Made by a program: the position numbers and the translations under genes
The notes under the pieces: model-generated
What the model was told of the DNA's origin: nothing
The model's input: only the letters and a program-made list of their open reading frames with translations
The model's database searches: none
In this document: positions 15,407 to 23,712 of the stretch, piece by piece
Layout: every line of letters starts with the position of its first letter
How positions within the stretch are numbered: position 1 is the first letter of the stretch
Assembly (NCBI RefSeq): GCF_001953305.1
Contig: NZ_MTFE01000010.1
Coordinates: forward strand, 1,312,512 to 1,376,511
DNA: 64,000 nt
Source: Cnuella takakiae
Lineage (GTDB): Bacteria; Bacteroidota; Bacteroidia; Chitinophagales; Chitinophagaceae
Direction: 5' to 3'

Positions 15407-15826
15407 ATGCGGATTATTCCATTCTTGCTCTTGCTGCTTTGTTCGGGTTGTGCGCTCTTTGGCGATTACCGCCACCAGTATTACGATGCCGGTACTTTGG
15501 GCAAGGTAAAACTGCGGGTACCCAGAGGATTTTCGGATAAAGAATACACTACCGATAGTATGGGGCATCGCAGCCTGGTGTACCGTTATCCATACAACCA
15601 ATCGCTTTTCATCACTACCGATACAACCCTGTCTGCGTACATCGACACGGCGGTACACAATGCACGTCCGCACTTGCAGGGTGGCCGTTTTTACAAAGGT
15701 GTATTACCCCAGCTCCAGTTATGGCGCGAAGTATATAGCCAGGGGCTTAAATACGGCTACCGCAATGCCAACCTGGAAGAAGAGCCGCTGTTTGATTCAT
15801 CCCTGAATTTTATCCGGGTTAAATAA
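15407..15826 (+). CDS. Small lipoprotein of unknown function
   Basis: The ATG lies one base after the thiolase stop, so the two are probably cotranslated. The signal MRIIPFLLLLLCSGC ends in a lipobox with Cys15 as lipid site. The mature part (about 124 residues) is rich in Tyr and Arg, with a YRHQYYDAGTLGKVKLRVP start and no motif that I recognise. It is likely anchored to the outer membrane facing the periplasm. Operon membership with a thiolase gives no clear functional hint. Confidence 0.75.
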   Translation: MRIIPFLLLLLCSGCALFGDYRHQYYDAGTLGKVKLRVPRGFSDKEYTTDSMGHRSLVYRYPYNQSLFITTDTTLSAYIDTAVHNARPHLQGGRFYKGVLPQLQLWREVYSQGLKYGYRNANLEEEPLFDSSLNFIRVK

Positions 15827-15936
15827 ATTTTCGCTGCTACTGTAACTTATTCCGGGGCTCACCCGTTAGGCTGGTACATTCAATCAGTGCTATAATAGTG
15901 CTGTATCTATTTGCCCAATCACCAAAACAAAATCAA

Positions 15937-16329
15937 ATGAAACGCGTATTGTTTCTGTCGGCTTTATTGCTGGCTGTAGGATCTGTTTTTGCACAAACCA
16001 AAGACACTGCCCTTACCAACTATGTTGGCAAGTACACTTTCCCTGAAGGAAGTTTTGTTACTGCTGCCGAAATTTCGATGCAGGGAAATGTGCTTTCCGT
16101 TTCGTCCACCCAAGGTGGGAGCGTATTGGAAAAGCAGGGTGTTGATACTTTCACCATGAAAGAGTTTGAAGGCAGCCGGATGGTATTTTTCCGCAACAAA
16201 GAAGGAAAGGTTGCCCGCATCAAAGTTGAAGTAGACGACATCCTGTTGGAAGGCGCCAAAGAAGGTGTACCCACGGCATGGTTGCGCCCGTTTTTGACAG
16301 ATGACCGTAAAAACAAACAGGCCCGCTAA
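15937..16329 (+). CDS. Small exported protein of unknown function (possibly DUF3471-like)
   Basis: A signal peptide (MKRVLFLSALLLAVGSVFAQ) precedes about 110 residues of beta-rich sequence: YVGKYTFPEGSFVTAAEISM, LEKQGVDTFTMKEFEG and MVFFRNKEGKVARIKVEV. The arrangement (YVGKY start, a phenylalanine-rich middle, then F-x-N-x2-GKV) resembles the small DUF3471-type domains found behind serine hydrolases, here standing alone. Start at 15937; an upstream in-frame start would lengthen the signal for no gain. The last codons form the left arm of its own terminator. Confidence 0.7.
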   Translation: MKRVLFLSALLLAVGSVFAQTKDTALTNYVGKYTFPEGSFVTAAEISMQGNVLSVSSTQGGSVLEKQGVDTFTMKEFEGSRMVFFRNKEGKVARIKVEVDDILLEGAKEGVPTAWLRPFLTDDRKNKQAR

Positions 16330-16343
16330 GGCCTGTTTGTTTT
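16311..16343 (+). terminator. Terminator whose stem begins inside the coding sequence
   Basis: A perfect 13-base stem: AAACAAACAGGCC (16311-16323) with its complement (16330-16342). The stop codon TAA (16327-16329) lies in the loop, and T residues follow. The same hairpin ends in T-rich sequence on the minus strand (TTTACGG), so it may act weakly on both strands between the converging genes. Confidence 0.8.
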
Positions 16344-16356
16344 AGGTGTTGTAAGC

Positions 16357-16938
16357 TTACTGTTGTTGAAAATCTACGTTTCGGTACAACTCTTTTACCG
16401 GGCAACTAAAACCAATTGTTTCTACCTGGAACAAGCCTTCTGCATCACGTGTGTCGCTGAAGGCCCAGTGATGCGGCGCCTGCTTTACATATCGCTGCAC
16501 CATTTGTTCTGTTGAGGCAATAAGGATGTACTCTTTCAAAGGAGGAATATCTCGGTATAGTTTGAATTTATCGCCTTGGTCGTAGCCTGCAGTAGAAGGG
16601 GAGAGCACTTCAATAATGACGGATGGATTAAGAATCATATCCGTTCGGTTATTCCACAATTCCGGCTCGCCACACAATACTGATACATCGGGGTAAGTAA
16701 TAAGTGAGTTTGCTTCAATTCTTACCTTCTGATCGCTGTTGAATACTCTGCATGGTTTATCGCGTAGAAAATTCCAGAGCAGCGCTGTTGTGTTGGTAGA
16801 AATAGTATTGTGTGCAATACTCCCACCCGACATGCCAAATACTTCACCTTTATAGTACTCCGACTTTTCTACAGCCGTTTCTTCCATTTGCAGGTATTCG
16901 GCTAGGGACATAAGCTTTGTTGCAGGTACAGCACTCAT
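16357..16938 (-). CDS. Uma2 family (DUF820) restriction-endonuclease-like protein
   Basis: A PD-(D/E)XK fold protein of the Uma2/DUF820 family. Visible landmarks are EYLQMEE near the start, YYKGEVFGMSGGS (about 28-40), VRIEANSLITYPDVSVLCGE (about 72-91) with the catalytic-type Asp, VIIEVLSPSTAGYDQGDKF (about 107-125) with Glu and Lys, and LYRDIPPLKEYILI. Family members are very numerous in cyanobacteria and Bacteroidota, and their role is unsettled. It follows hisS on the same strand after 26 bases. Confidence 0.88.
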   Translation of the reverse strand: MSAVPATKLMSLAEYLQMEETAVEKSEYYKGEVFGMSGGSIAHNTISTNTTALLWNFLRDKPCRVFNSDQKVRIEANSLITYPDVSVLCGEPELWNNRTDMILNPSVIIEVLSPSTAGYDQGDKFKLYRDIPPLKEYILIASTEQMVQRYVKQAPHHWAFSDTRDAEGLFQVETIGFSCPVKELYRNVDFQQQ

Positions 16939-16964
16939 GCTTTTTGCTTTCTGTAAATATACTT

Positions 16965-18341
16965 TTATTCGAAGCTCTGTGTCAACAGGTCGGCAAAGCC
17001 AATGGATTGCTGCTGTCCGTTGCGCAGGTCCTTTACATTGCAGGTGCCGCTTTCCAGTTCTTTGGAGCCAATGATGATGGCATAAGGAATGCCTTTCTTT
17101 TCGGCGTATTTGAACTGTTTATCCATCTTGGCTTGCTCGTGAAAGAGCTCAGTGGCAATACCCTTACCGCGCAGTTGCTGCACCAATGCAAAGGCCTGTT
17201 TGCTTTCCGATTCACCTAAATTGAAGAAGAGTACTTTGGTGCCCTGCGCTACGGTGTCTGGAAACAAGGCCAGTTCTTCCAGCACATCGTAAATACGGTC
17301 TACGCCAAAAGAGATACCCACGCCGGGCATATTGGGTACGCCGAACAAACCGGTGAGGTCATCATAACGGCCACCACCACCAATAGAGCCGATCTTTACG
17401 GTAGCGGGTGCTTTTACTTCGAAGATGATACCGGTGTAGTAGTTGAGGCCGCGGGCCAGCGTAAAGTCAATGATTAACGGTGCATTGGTGCCTGCCAATT
17501 GGGTGCGCTCCAGTACAAAGCGGATTTCGGCAATGCCCTTTTTGCCCTGTTCACTTTCGCTGAGCAGGGTTTCGATGGCAGCCAGCTTTGCTTCGTTGCT
17601 GCCGTCAATGGCCAGATATTGCTTAATGGTGCTGATCTGGGTTTCCTGCAAACCGCGTTGCCCCAGTTCTTCCTTTACTTTTTCAATACCGATCTTATCC
17701 AGCTTGTCGATGGCAATGGTGATGTCTACCATCTTGTCGGCGCCACCACATATTTCGGCAAGGGCTGCCAAAATTTTGCGCGAATTGATGCGCAGTTCAA
17801 AGCCGTCCATCTTTAGGCGGTTGAACACTTCGGTGTAAAGCTGCACCAGTTCCACTTCATTGAGCAGGGAGTTGGAGCCCACAACGTCGGCATCGCACTG
17901 GTAAAACTCGCGGTAGCGGCCCCGCTGTGGGCGGTCGGCACGCCACACGGGCTGCACCTGGTAGCGCTTAAACGGGAAGGTGAGCTGCCCGTGGTTCATG
18001 GCCACAAAGCGGGCGAATGGAATCGTGAGATCGTAACGCAGGGCACGCTCGGTAAGGTCTTTTGTGTTTTTCCCTTCCAAAGCTTTTTCAAAAGCAGCAC
18101 GGGTGGCTTCCTGCTTGGCAGGGTTGTCCAGGCCATTGTTCAGGATCTTAAAAATCAGCTTATCGCCTTCTTCGCCGTACTTGCCCATGAGGGTTTCCAG
18201 GTTTTCCATGGCCGGGGTTTCCAGCGGCTGAAAGCCATAGAGCTCAAATACGGTTTTGATGGTGTGGAGAATATATTGCCTGCGGCGCACTACATCGGGT
18301 GCAAAATCGCGGGTGCCTTGCGGAAGGGAGGGCTTAGCCAT
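16965..18341 (-). CDS. hisS: Histidine--tRNA ligase
   Basis: Charges tRNA-His. Class II synthetase motifs are visible: PQGTRDFAPD at the start, motif 2 around RPQRGRYREFYQCDADVVG (about 135-153), the histidine-binding LARGLNYYTG segment (about 293-302) and motif 3 in GVGISFGVDRIYDVL (about 340-354). The C-terminal anticodon-binding domain runs from about 365 to 458. The length of 458 residues is normal for Bacteroidota, which have a somewhat longer form than the roughly 424 of Escherichia coli. Confidence 0.97.
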   Translation of the reverse strand: MAKPSLPQGTRDFAPDVVRRRQYILHTIKTVFELYGFQPLETPAMENLETLMGKYGEEGDKLIFKILNNGLDNPAKQEATRAAFEKALEGKNTKDLTERALRYDLTIPFARFVAMNHGQLTFPFKRYQVQPVWRADRPQRGRYREFYQCDADVVGSNSLLNEVELVQLYTEVFNRLKMDGFELRINSRKILAALAEICGGADKMVDITIAIDKLDKIGIEKVKEELGQRGLQETQISTIKQYLAIDGSNEAKLAAIETLLSESEQGKKGIAEIRFVLERTQLAGTNAPLIIDFTLARGLNYYTGIIFEVKAPATVKIGSIGGGGRYDDLTGLFGVPNMPGVGISFGVDRIYDVLEELALFPDTVAQGTKVLFFNLGESESKQAFALVQQLRGKGIATELFHEQAKMDKQFKYAEKKGIPYAIIIGSKELESGTCNVKDLRNGQQQSIGFADLLTQSFE

Positions 18342-18379
18342 TATGGGAGCGGTTCAGATTTTTGAAAAATTGAGTTTTG

Positions 18380-18522
18380 CGAATTTGGATCGCTGATTTG
18401 TGAATTTGTGATCGCGGATCTTAGATTTAGAAATATCTGGTTGCAAGTTTTTATTGAACAAATTCTGGAATCATCAATCCTAAATCAGCAATTACAAATC
18501 CACAAATCAGCGATCCGAAATC
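18380..18522 (+). repeat. Heptad-periodic inverted repeat between hisS and the phosphatase gene
   Basis: GAT or GAA recurs at steps of 7, 7, 8, 7 and 7 bases in the left half (18388-18430). The right half (about 18466-18515) is the reverse complement, reading ATC at similar steps. About 40 bases could pair across a 40-base middle. It fills most of the 182-base gap. Confidence 0.75.
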
Positions 18523-18523
18523 C

Positions 18524-18994
18524 TTATGCAGTTACCTGCCTGTACTTTCGAACAATGGCCTCGCAGGCCTTTTCTATTTCTTTATAAACGGCCATAAAGC
18601 CCGGCTCGGTACCATCGTACCAGGGATCAACTACCGAGCGGTTTTCACCGGGGTAAAGTTCGTTGAGCAAAAGGGCGGCTTTGGCAGCAATGAACTTTTT
18701 ACCACAAATTTCCTGCATGTGCTCCAGCACGTCAGCCGACATGGCGTATAGCTTGTCGTAACGCTCAAAGTCGGCGGCTTCAAAGCGCCTGGCCAGCTGC
18801 TGGCAGATATCTACACCGTGGTGGAGCGCCACTTTTTGAGACAGCTTGTGCGGCGGCTCGCCCACATGGGCACCCAGGGTGCCGGCGCTTTCAACTATCC
18901 AGTCGAGACCGGCGGCATTGGCTTTGTGTTTCAGGATGCCCTCAGCCAAAGGGCTCCGGCAGATATTGCCCAGGCAGACCATCAAAATTTTCAT
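18524..18994 (-). CDS. Low molecular weight protein-tyrosine-phosphatase
   Basis: Dephosphorylates protein phosphotyrosine or related small substrates. The active-site loop C-x5-R is Cys7 to Arg13 (VCLGNICRSP) directly at the N-terminus, and the general-acid Asp lies in DPWYDG near residue 122. I chose the ATG at 18994 because the motif must sit within the first dozen residues; the longer frame crosses a promoter box. 156 residues, standard. No tyrosine kinase (Wzc-like) gene lies nearby, so its target is unknown. Confidence 0.94.
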   Translation of the reverse strand: MKILMVCLGNICRSPLAEGILKHKANAAGLDWIVESAGTLGAHVGEPPHKLSQKVALHHGVDICQQLARRFEAADFERYDKLYAMSADVLEHMQEICGKKFIAAKAALLLNELYPGENRSVVDPWYDGTEPGFMAVYKEIEKACEAIVRKYRQVTA

Positions 18995-18999
18995 GGCGG

Positions 19000-19007
19000 C
19001 AAAGGTA
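19000..19007 (-). promoter_or_regulatory. -7 promoter element of the phosphatase gene, 5 bases from the start codon
   Basis: TACCTTTG on the minus strand, a perfect TAnnTTTG, is separated from the ATG by five bases. A leaderless or nearly leaderless transcript is implied. Confidence 0.6.
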
Positions 19008-19059
19008 ACCGGTGATGGGCAGGATTTGAAATGGAGGAACGAAAAGGTTTGGAATGAAG

Positions 19060-19160
19060 ACAACAGATTAGGGACAACAGACAGCAGACGACAGTTGGCC
19101 AGCGCAACACAGACTATGGTCTATGGTCCATGGACCATAGACCATAGTCTGTCGTCTTCC
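19060..19160 (+). repeat. Heptad repeats with a perfect 44-base palindrome
   Basis: GAC or GAT occurs every 7 bases in 19059-19094 (GACAACA, GATTAGG, GACAACA, GACAGCA, GACGACA). Then 19109-19130 and 19131-19152 are exact reverse complements with no loop, built from CTATGGT and CCATAGA heptads. GAAGAC at the left end matches GTCTTC at the right end. Confidence 0.95.
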
Positions 19161-19231
19161 CTTTACAACTTCCTGCCTTCACCCTTATGTATTTCCCAAT
19201 TTCCCGCATCTCATTGGCAAACCACACAACC

Positions 19232-20047
19232 ATGACCAGCTCTGAAATTCTTCATGCCGACGTTCTGGACATTGTATTTGACAACCGCAACAAAGCTTAT
19301 GGCGCCTATGCACTCCGGAAGGATTACGAAAAACGATTGTGGCTAGCCGTTGGACTGGCTTTGGCAATAGGTAGTTTGCTGTTCCTGTTGCTGGCGCAAG
19401 AGCAGCCTTCCGATACCACTAGTGTCAAGGATCCGGGGCCGCTTGTTCTATCTACTGTGGAATTGCCCAAGCCTTTAGCCCAACCTGAAAAGCCAGCCGC
19501 TCCCAAATCCTCCAGTCAGCAGGTAGCTGCGGAGCATTTTGCAGGCAAAATCAAAATTGTTCCAGACCAACTGGTGCCACCCGAAGCAGAAGTGCCGCCG
19601 GTGCAAACCCTTGCTGTGGCAGCTTTTGGTACGGAAAAGCAGGAAGGCGACGCGCCAGCAGGTGATGATGCGCCCAGCCCTGCGCCAGCCACACCCGCAC
19701 CGGAAGCGCCGGCACCGGAGCCAACTGTTATAGATGCTGCAACTGCTGAAGAGCCAGCCCTGTTTCCCGGCGGCCCCGAAGCATTTGCCCGCTACCTTTC
19801 GCGCCAAATCGGGCAACCCGAAGGTTTGGGCGCAGGAGGTGCGCTTACCACAAAAGTTCGTTTTGTAATAGGAAAAGATGGAACGGTTTTGGCTACAGAG
19901 GTGCTGCAATCATCAACGGTAGAGCTTGATAGGATTGTGCTGCGTGCACTGCAGCGTTCGCCGAGGTGGAAGCCGGCGCGGCAGCATGGAAAAGAAGTAG
20001 CTGTGCTGTTTACCCTGCCGGTAACATTTGTGGGAAGTGAAGAGTGA
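19232..20047 (+). CDS. TonB-family energy transducer
   Basis: Couples the inner-membrane proton-motive force to outer-membrane transporters. The start at 19232 gives MTSSEILHADVLDIVFDNRN; the first 30 residues (with NRNKAYGAYALRKDYEKR) closely match the TonB gene at 43242. One membrane segment (about 35-58), an Ala/Pro/Glu-rich periplasmic linker (about 60-170) and a TonB C-terminal domain (about 185-271, ending RSPRWKPARQHGKEVAVLF) follow. 271 residues. It heads a cluster with a small membrane protein, a PstS-like lipoprotein and a TPR protein, without its own ExbB/ExbD. Confidence 0.88.
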   Translation: MTSSEILHADVLDIVFDNRNKAYGAYALRKDYEKRLWLAVGLALAIGSLLFLLLAQEQPSDTTSVKDPGPLVLSTVELPKPLAQPEKPAAPKSSSQQVAAEHFAGKIKIVPDQLVPPEAEVPPVQTLAVAAFGTEKQEGDAPAGDDAPSPAPATPAPEAPAPEPTVIDAATAEEPALFPGGPEAFARYLSRQIGQPEGLGAGGALTTKVRFVIGKDGTVLATEVLQSSTVELDRIVLRALQRSPRWKPARQHGKEVAVLFTLPVTFVGSEE

Positions 20048-20092
20048 AAAATCCCTAAATTGCCAACCCCGGTGCTAAAGGACGGATTTGCA

Positions 20093-20332
20093 ATGATTGA
20101 AGAATACGAAAAACAAAGACGCAAACAGGTTGCCGGCATGCGCTCCATACTGGACTACGGCATGGGAGTATTGTTTATAATAATAGGGGGCTATTTCCTG
20201 TTGTACGAAGCCCTGGACATGAACATTTTCCGGCAGAAACCTTCTGCAATAGACAAATTTGCCGGTGTCCTCTTCCTGATTTACGGCCTGTGGCGGATTT
20301 ATCGTGGGTACAAGAAGAACTACTTCAGATGA
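20093..20332 (+). CDS. Small two-helix membrane protein of unknown function
   Basis: 79 residues from ATG at 20093; a TTG at 20060 would add eleven residues. Two membrane segments are visible (about 19-37 and 51-62), separated by a short polar loop, with basic ends (EKQRRKQ at the start, RGYKKNYFR at the end). Its stop overlaps the next start codon (ATGA), so it is translationally coupled to the PstS-like gene. I do not recognise the family; placement suggests an accessory part of the TonB-linked system. Confidence 0.7.
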   Translation: MIEEYEKQRRKQVAGMRSILDYGMGVLFIIIGGYFLLYEALDMNIFRQKPSAIDKFAGVLFLIYGLWRIYRGYKKNYFR

Positions 20333-21261
20333 TAAGAAGCATGTATACAAAACTGTATGGCTGGCTGGGTACCCTGGTGATTTCCGCCGCCATCACAGCC
20401 TGTGGGAATAATACAGAGAGCGCACTGCCCACCGACACCCGTGAAGAAGGAACCATTCATATCAGTGCCGACGAGTCGTTCAAGCCGGTAATTGATGCGC
20501 AGGTAGCCGTTTACGAGTCATCCTATCCTAAAACAAAGATCATTGTGCACTACAAACCCGAGGCCGAGTGCCTGAAGGATTTTGGTGTAGACAGCATCCG
20601 GATGGTGATTGCTACACGGGGTTTTACGCCAGCAGAAGAAAAGTTTATGACCGACTCTTTTAAAGTGGCGCCTAAATACTCGACGGTAGCATTTGATGCC
20701 ATTGCCGTTTTGGTAAACCCCACTGCCCCCGACTCTTTATTTACGGTACAGGAACTCAGGGATATCATCAAGGGCACCAGCCCCAAAAAACTGATCCCTG
20801 TTTTTGATGGGGTAAGGGCCACCAGTACGGTTCGGTATATCATGGATTCGGTACTAAGGGGCGATTCGCTTGGTCCCAGCGTGGTGGCGGCGCAAACCAG
20901 CGAGGGTGTTGTTGATTATGTAAGCCGCACACCCAATGCCATCGGTTTTGTAGGTGTAAGCTGGGTAGGCAACCGCCAGGATTCAACGCAACTTTCTTTT
21001 TTGCAAAAAGTAAAAATTGCGCATCTTGAAAGCCGCGACCTCGAAGGAAAGTTTGTACAACCTGTGCAGGCAAATATTTATGTAGGCCGTTACCCTTTGA
21101 TCAGACGTTTGGTATACAATCTGAAGGAAAGACATAGGGGATTGGGCAATGGTTTTGCTTCATTTATGGAAGGTCAGCGTGGACAGCTTATCTTTCGGCG
21201 GGCATTTTTGGTGCCGGGTACATTGAAACTCAATGTGCGGCCCACCAGCATCTCGGAGTAA
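20329..21261 (+). CDS. PstS-like substrate-binding lipoprotein
   Basis: Periplasmic binding protein fold of the phosphate-binding (PstS) type. The ATG at 20329 overlaps the preceding stop. The signal ends in the lipobox ITAC with Cys25. Typical PstS features: GTIHISADESFKPVIDAQVAVYE near the mature start, FDAIAVLVNP (about 122-131), TVQELRDIIKG (about 139-149) and NAIGFVGVSW (about 204-213). No PstC/A/B transporter genes are adjacent. The gene lies with TonB and TPR genes, so it may serve outer-membrane energy coupling or sensing rather than classic phosphate uptake. 310 residues. Confidence 0.85.
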   Translation: MIRSMYTKLYGWLGTLVISAAITACGNNTESALPTDTREEGTIHISADESFKPVIDAQVAVYESSYPKTKIIVHYKPEAECLKDFGVDSIRMVIATRGFTPAEEKFMTDSFKVAPKYSTVAFDAIAVLVNPTAPDSLFTVQELRDIIKGTSPKKLIPVFDGVRATSTVRYIMDSVLRGDSLGPSVVAAQTSEGVVDYVSRTPNAIGFVGVSWVGNRQDSTQLSFLQKVKIAHLESRDLEGKFVQPVQANIYVGRYPLIRRLVYNLKERHRGLGNGFASFMEGQRGQLIFRRAFLVPGTLKLNVRPTSISE

Positions 21262-21320
21262 CATTAACAAGTAGTAAATAAACCCCTGTACATTTTTTGA
21301 CCTCTTAAAAGAAAAAAGAA

Positions 21321-22982
21321 ATGAAGAAATCAGCGATTGTATTGTTTTTCGCGGCTTTCCTGTCTGTTGCTGCTTTCGCGCAGAACGTACAGGAAGGCGT
21401 CAACCACCTGTATGCGGAAAGGTATAAGAGTGCGAAGGACGTGTTTGACAAACTGCTGGCCGCAAATCCAAACAATATGGAGGCTGTATACTGGGCAGGC
21501 CAGCTGGCCCTGGCTCAAAACGATGCAGCCGGCGCTAAAGCCGTTTATGAAAAAGCACTGTCTGCCAATGGCAATGCCCCGCTGGTTTTGGTGGGTATGG
21601 GCCAGGTAGAGCTGCAGGAAGGCAAGGCCAACGAAGCCCGCCAGCGTTTTGAAACCGCCATTTCCCTGAGCAAAGGCAAGAAAGCCAACGATCCAAAGGT
21701 GCTTACCGCTATTGGTCGTGGTATTGCCAATGTGTATTCCGATAAAGAGAAAAAAGGCGATATCAACTACGCCATCACCAAACTGCAGGAAGCTACAACC
21801 GTAGACCCCAACAATGCTGATGCATGGCTGGCCCTCGGTAACGCTTACCGCAAGGCACACAATGGTGGCCAGGCCGCAGTAGCTTACCAGACTGCCGTTG
21901 CCAAGAACCCCAAGTTCGCCGTTCCTGCTTTCCGCCTGGCCGGTTTGTACACCAGCCAGCAAAACTGGGATGTGGTAGTAGAGCAGCTAAACAACGCGGT
22001 AACTGCTGATCCATCGTTTGCACCAGCTTACATGGACCTGTACGATTATTTCCTGCGTTACAAGCGCGACTTCCCCAAGGCTGAGGAGTATGCTAACCTG
22101 TACCTGAAGTATGCCGACCCCAGCCCCGAGAACGAGTACCTGAAAGCGCAGACTGCGTTTGTTCAGAACAAGTTTGATGATGCGATTACCATTGGTAAGA
22201 ACATCATCAGCCAGGCTGGCGAAAAAACCCGCCCCAATGTTTACCGCCTGCTGGGTTACAGCTATGTAGGTAAAGGCGACTCTACTGCTGCCTGCCAGTA
22301 TGTAGGACAGTTTTTTGCCAAGGCTAAAGAAGAAGATATCATTGGCAATGACTATATCCTCCAGGCTGATGCCTGCGGTAAGGACAACCCTGCCATTGTA
22401 AAAGAAAGCTACTACAAGGCTGCTACCATGGACAGCGTGCTGAGCAAGCAGGTAAACCTGCTGAACGAAGGCATTGAGCGTTTCAAGAAAGTGGGCAACA
22501 AGCGTTTTGAGGGCGACCTGCGCCTGCTGAGCTACCAGCTGCGTGGCACCCAGGCCAACCCCGCCGAACTGTTCCAGATCGGTCTGCCTTACTACCAGGC
22601 TGGCGACTTTACCCGCGCCGACTCGGTGTTTGGAGCTTATTCCAAGGCTTTCCCTGATAGCGTTTACGGTTACCTGTGGAGCGCCCGCTCGCTGGGTCGT
22701 ATCGACAGCACCATGGAGCAGGGCCTGGCTATCCCTCAATACGAGCAGCTGCTGCGCGTATCTGAGCTGGACAAAACCCGTTTCAAGCCTTATGGCCTGG
22801 AAGCTGTAGGCAACCTGGCTCAGTACTATGTTAACGTAAAGAAGGATAAAGACAAAGGCGTTACTTACCTGCGTAAGGGCCTTGAGTTTGATCCTGAAAA
22901 CGCCGCGTTTAAGAAGAATATCGAAATTCTGAGCAAGCCTGCGCCTGCTGCAAAGTCGTCGGCGGGAAGTAAGGGAAAGTAA
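21321..22982 (+). CDS. Exported tetratricopeptide-repeat protein
   Basis: A signal peptide (residues 1-20, ending AFA/QN) is followed by TPR motifs over most of 553 residues, for example NPNNMEAVYWAGQLALAQND (about 49-68), DPNNADAWLALGNAYRKAHN (about 157-176) and FAPAYMDLYDYFLRYKRDF. TPRs are protein-interaction scaffolds, so the protein probably organises partners in the periplasm. It ends a cluster with TonB and PstS-like genes, starting 59 bases after the latter, and a strong terminator follows. Confidence 0.9.
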   Translation: MKKSAIVLFFAAFLSVAAFAQNVQEGVNHLYAERYKSAKDVFDKLLAANPNNMEAVYWAGQLALAQNDAAGAKAVYEKALSANGNAPLVLVGMGQVELQEGKANEARQRFETAISLSKGKKANDPKVLTAIGRGIANVYSDKEKKGDINYAITKLQEATTVDPNNADAWLALGNAYRKAHNGGQAAVAYQTAVAKNPKFAVPAFRLAGLYTSQQNWDVVVEQLNNAVTADPSFAPAYMDLYDYFLRYKRDFPKAEEYANLYLKYADPSPENEYLKAQTAFVQNKFDDAITIGKNIISQAGEKTRPNVYRLLGYSYVGKGDSTAACQYVGQFFAKAKEEDIIGNDYILQADACGKDNPAIVKESYYKAATMDSVLSKQVNLLNEGIERFKKVGNKRFEGDLRLLSYQLRGTQANPAELFQIGLPYYQAGDFTRADSVFGAYSKAFPDSVYGYLWSARSLGRIDSTMEQGLAIPQYEQLLRVSELDKTRFKPYGLEAVGNLAQYYVNVKKDKDKGVTYLRKGLEFDPENAAFKKNIEILSKPAPAAKSSAGSKGK

Positions 22983-23005
22983 ATATTCAAATATTTTAAT
23001 AGGTA

Positions 23006-23037
23006 AAAATCCCCCTGTTTTGCAGGGGGATTTTTTA
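23006..23037 (+). terminator. Rho-independent terminator after the TPR gene
   Basis: The stem TCCCCCTG (23011-23018) pairs with CAGGGGGA (23024-23031), extended by A5/T5 pairs, with a 5-base loop and a T-run. It separates the TonB/TPR cluster from the nuo operon. Confidence 0.92.
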
Positions 23038-23085
23038 TTGTTTTTAGCTGATAAAGATTAACTGCGGTTGTAAACCAAACCCGCT

Positions 23086-23093
23086 TATTTTTG
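23086..23093 (+). promoter_or_regulatory. -7 promoter element of the nuo operon
   Basis: TATTTTTG matches TAnnTTTG exactly and lies 21 bases before the nuoA ATG, just after the upstream terminator. The -33 side is weak: a TTG at 23068-23070 is closer than the usual spacing. Confidence 0.6.
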
Positions 23094-23114
23094 CTTGCCA
23101 TTTTTTACACTTCT

Positions 23115-23528
23115 ATGATCCACATTTTACAGGCAAATGTCACTACTGCGCTTTCCGGGGCTGCCAATAATGCGGAAAGTTACCTGCCCGTAGGCTTGCA
23201 ACTTTTGTTTGCCGTTGGTCTGATTGGTTTTCTGATGACCCTGACCCACCTGGTAGGGCCCAAGCGTAAAACCACCGACAAGCTGGAAAGCTTTACCTCA
23301 GGTATCGAAACGCATGGCGACGCCCGCCAGCCTACGGCTATCAAGTACTTCCTGGTGGCCATCCTGTTTGTGCTGTTCGATGTGGAAGTGATCTTTTTCT
23401 ATCCTTACGCTGTTAATTTCAGGGGTTTGGGTTGGAGTGGTTTTTGGGCAGTACTGATGTTTGTGGCTTTTTTCTTCTGCGGGTTTATTTATATCCTGAA
23501 GAAAGGCGCTTTGGATTGGGAAGATTAA
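23115..23528 (+). CDS. nuoA: NADH-quinone oxidoreductase subunit A
   Basis: Small membrane subunit of complex I next to the quinone channel. The ATG at 23115 was chosen for MIHILQANV; a longer start is possible. Three membrane segments are seen (about 24-47, 80-100 and 107-128). The conserved loop KLESFTSGIETHGDARQ before KYFLVAILFVLFDVEVIFFYP is diagnostic. 137 residues. First gene of the nuo operon. Confidence 0.95.
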   Translation: MIHILQANVTTALSGAANNAESYLPVGLQLLFAVGLIGFLMTLTHLVGPKRKTTDKLESFTSGIETHGDARQPTAIKYFLVAILFVLFDVEVIFFYPYAVNFRGLGWSGFWAVLMFVAFFFCGFIYILKKGALDWED

Positions 23529-23712
23529 TTCCTGCCTCCCTGCAAAAGGGAAATTAGGCCGGAATAGCAGGAATATAAGGATGGTTCTTTTAGCAAAGAA
23601 TTCCGGAAGTGGAGCCAACAAATAAGGTTTGGTAATCGTCTTTAGGGAGTTCAAAGTATTGTAAAACAGTTTAAATCTAAGTTCTCCTTTAGGAGAACGG
23701 GAGGATTTTAAT
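23529..23712 (+). repeat. Intergenic element with C-rich inverted ends between nuoA and nuoB
   Basis: The left end (23530-23560) and right end (23673-23707) are imperfect reverse complements, built around TCTCCTTTAGGAGAAC-like and AAATTAGG/CTAAGTT sequence. The inner 110 bases carry GGTTCTTTTAGCAA. A related element sits between nuoL and nuoM. No reading frame worth noting. Confidence 0.65.

Noticed and set aside
20329-21261. Classic phosphate uptake operon around the PstS-like gene
   Set aside because: No PstC, PstA, PstB or PhoU genes are adjacent, so only the binding-protein family is claimed.
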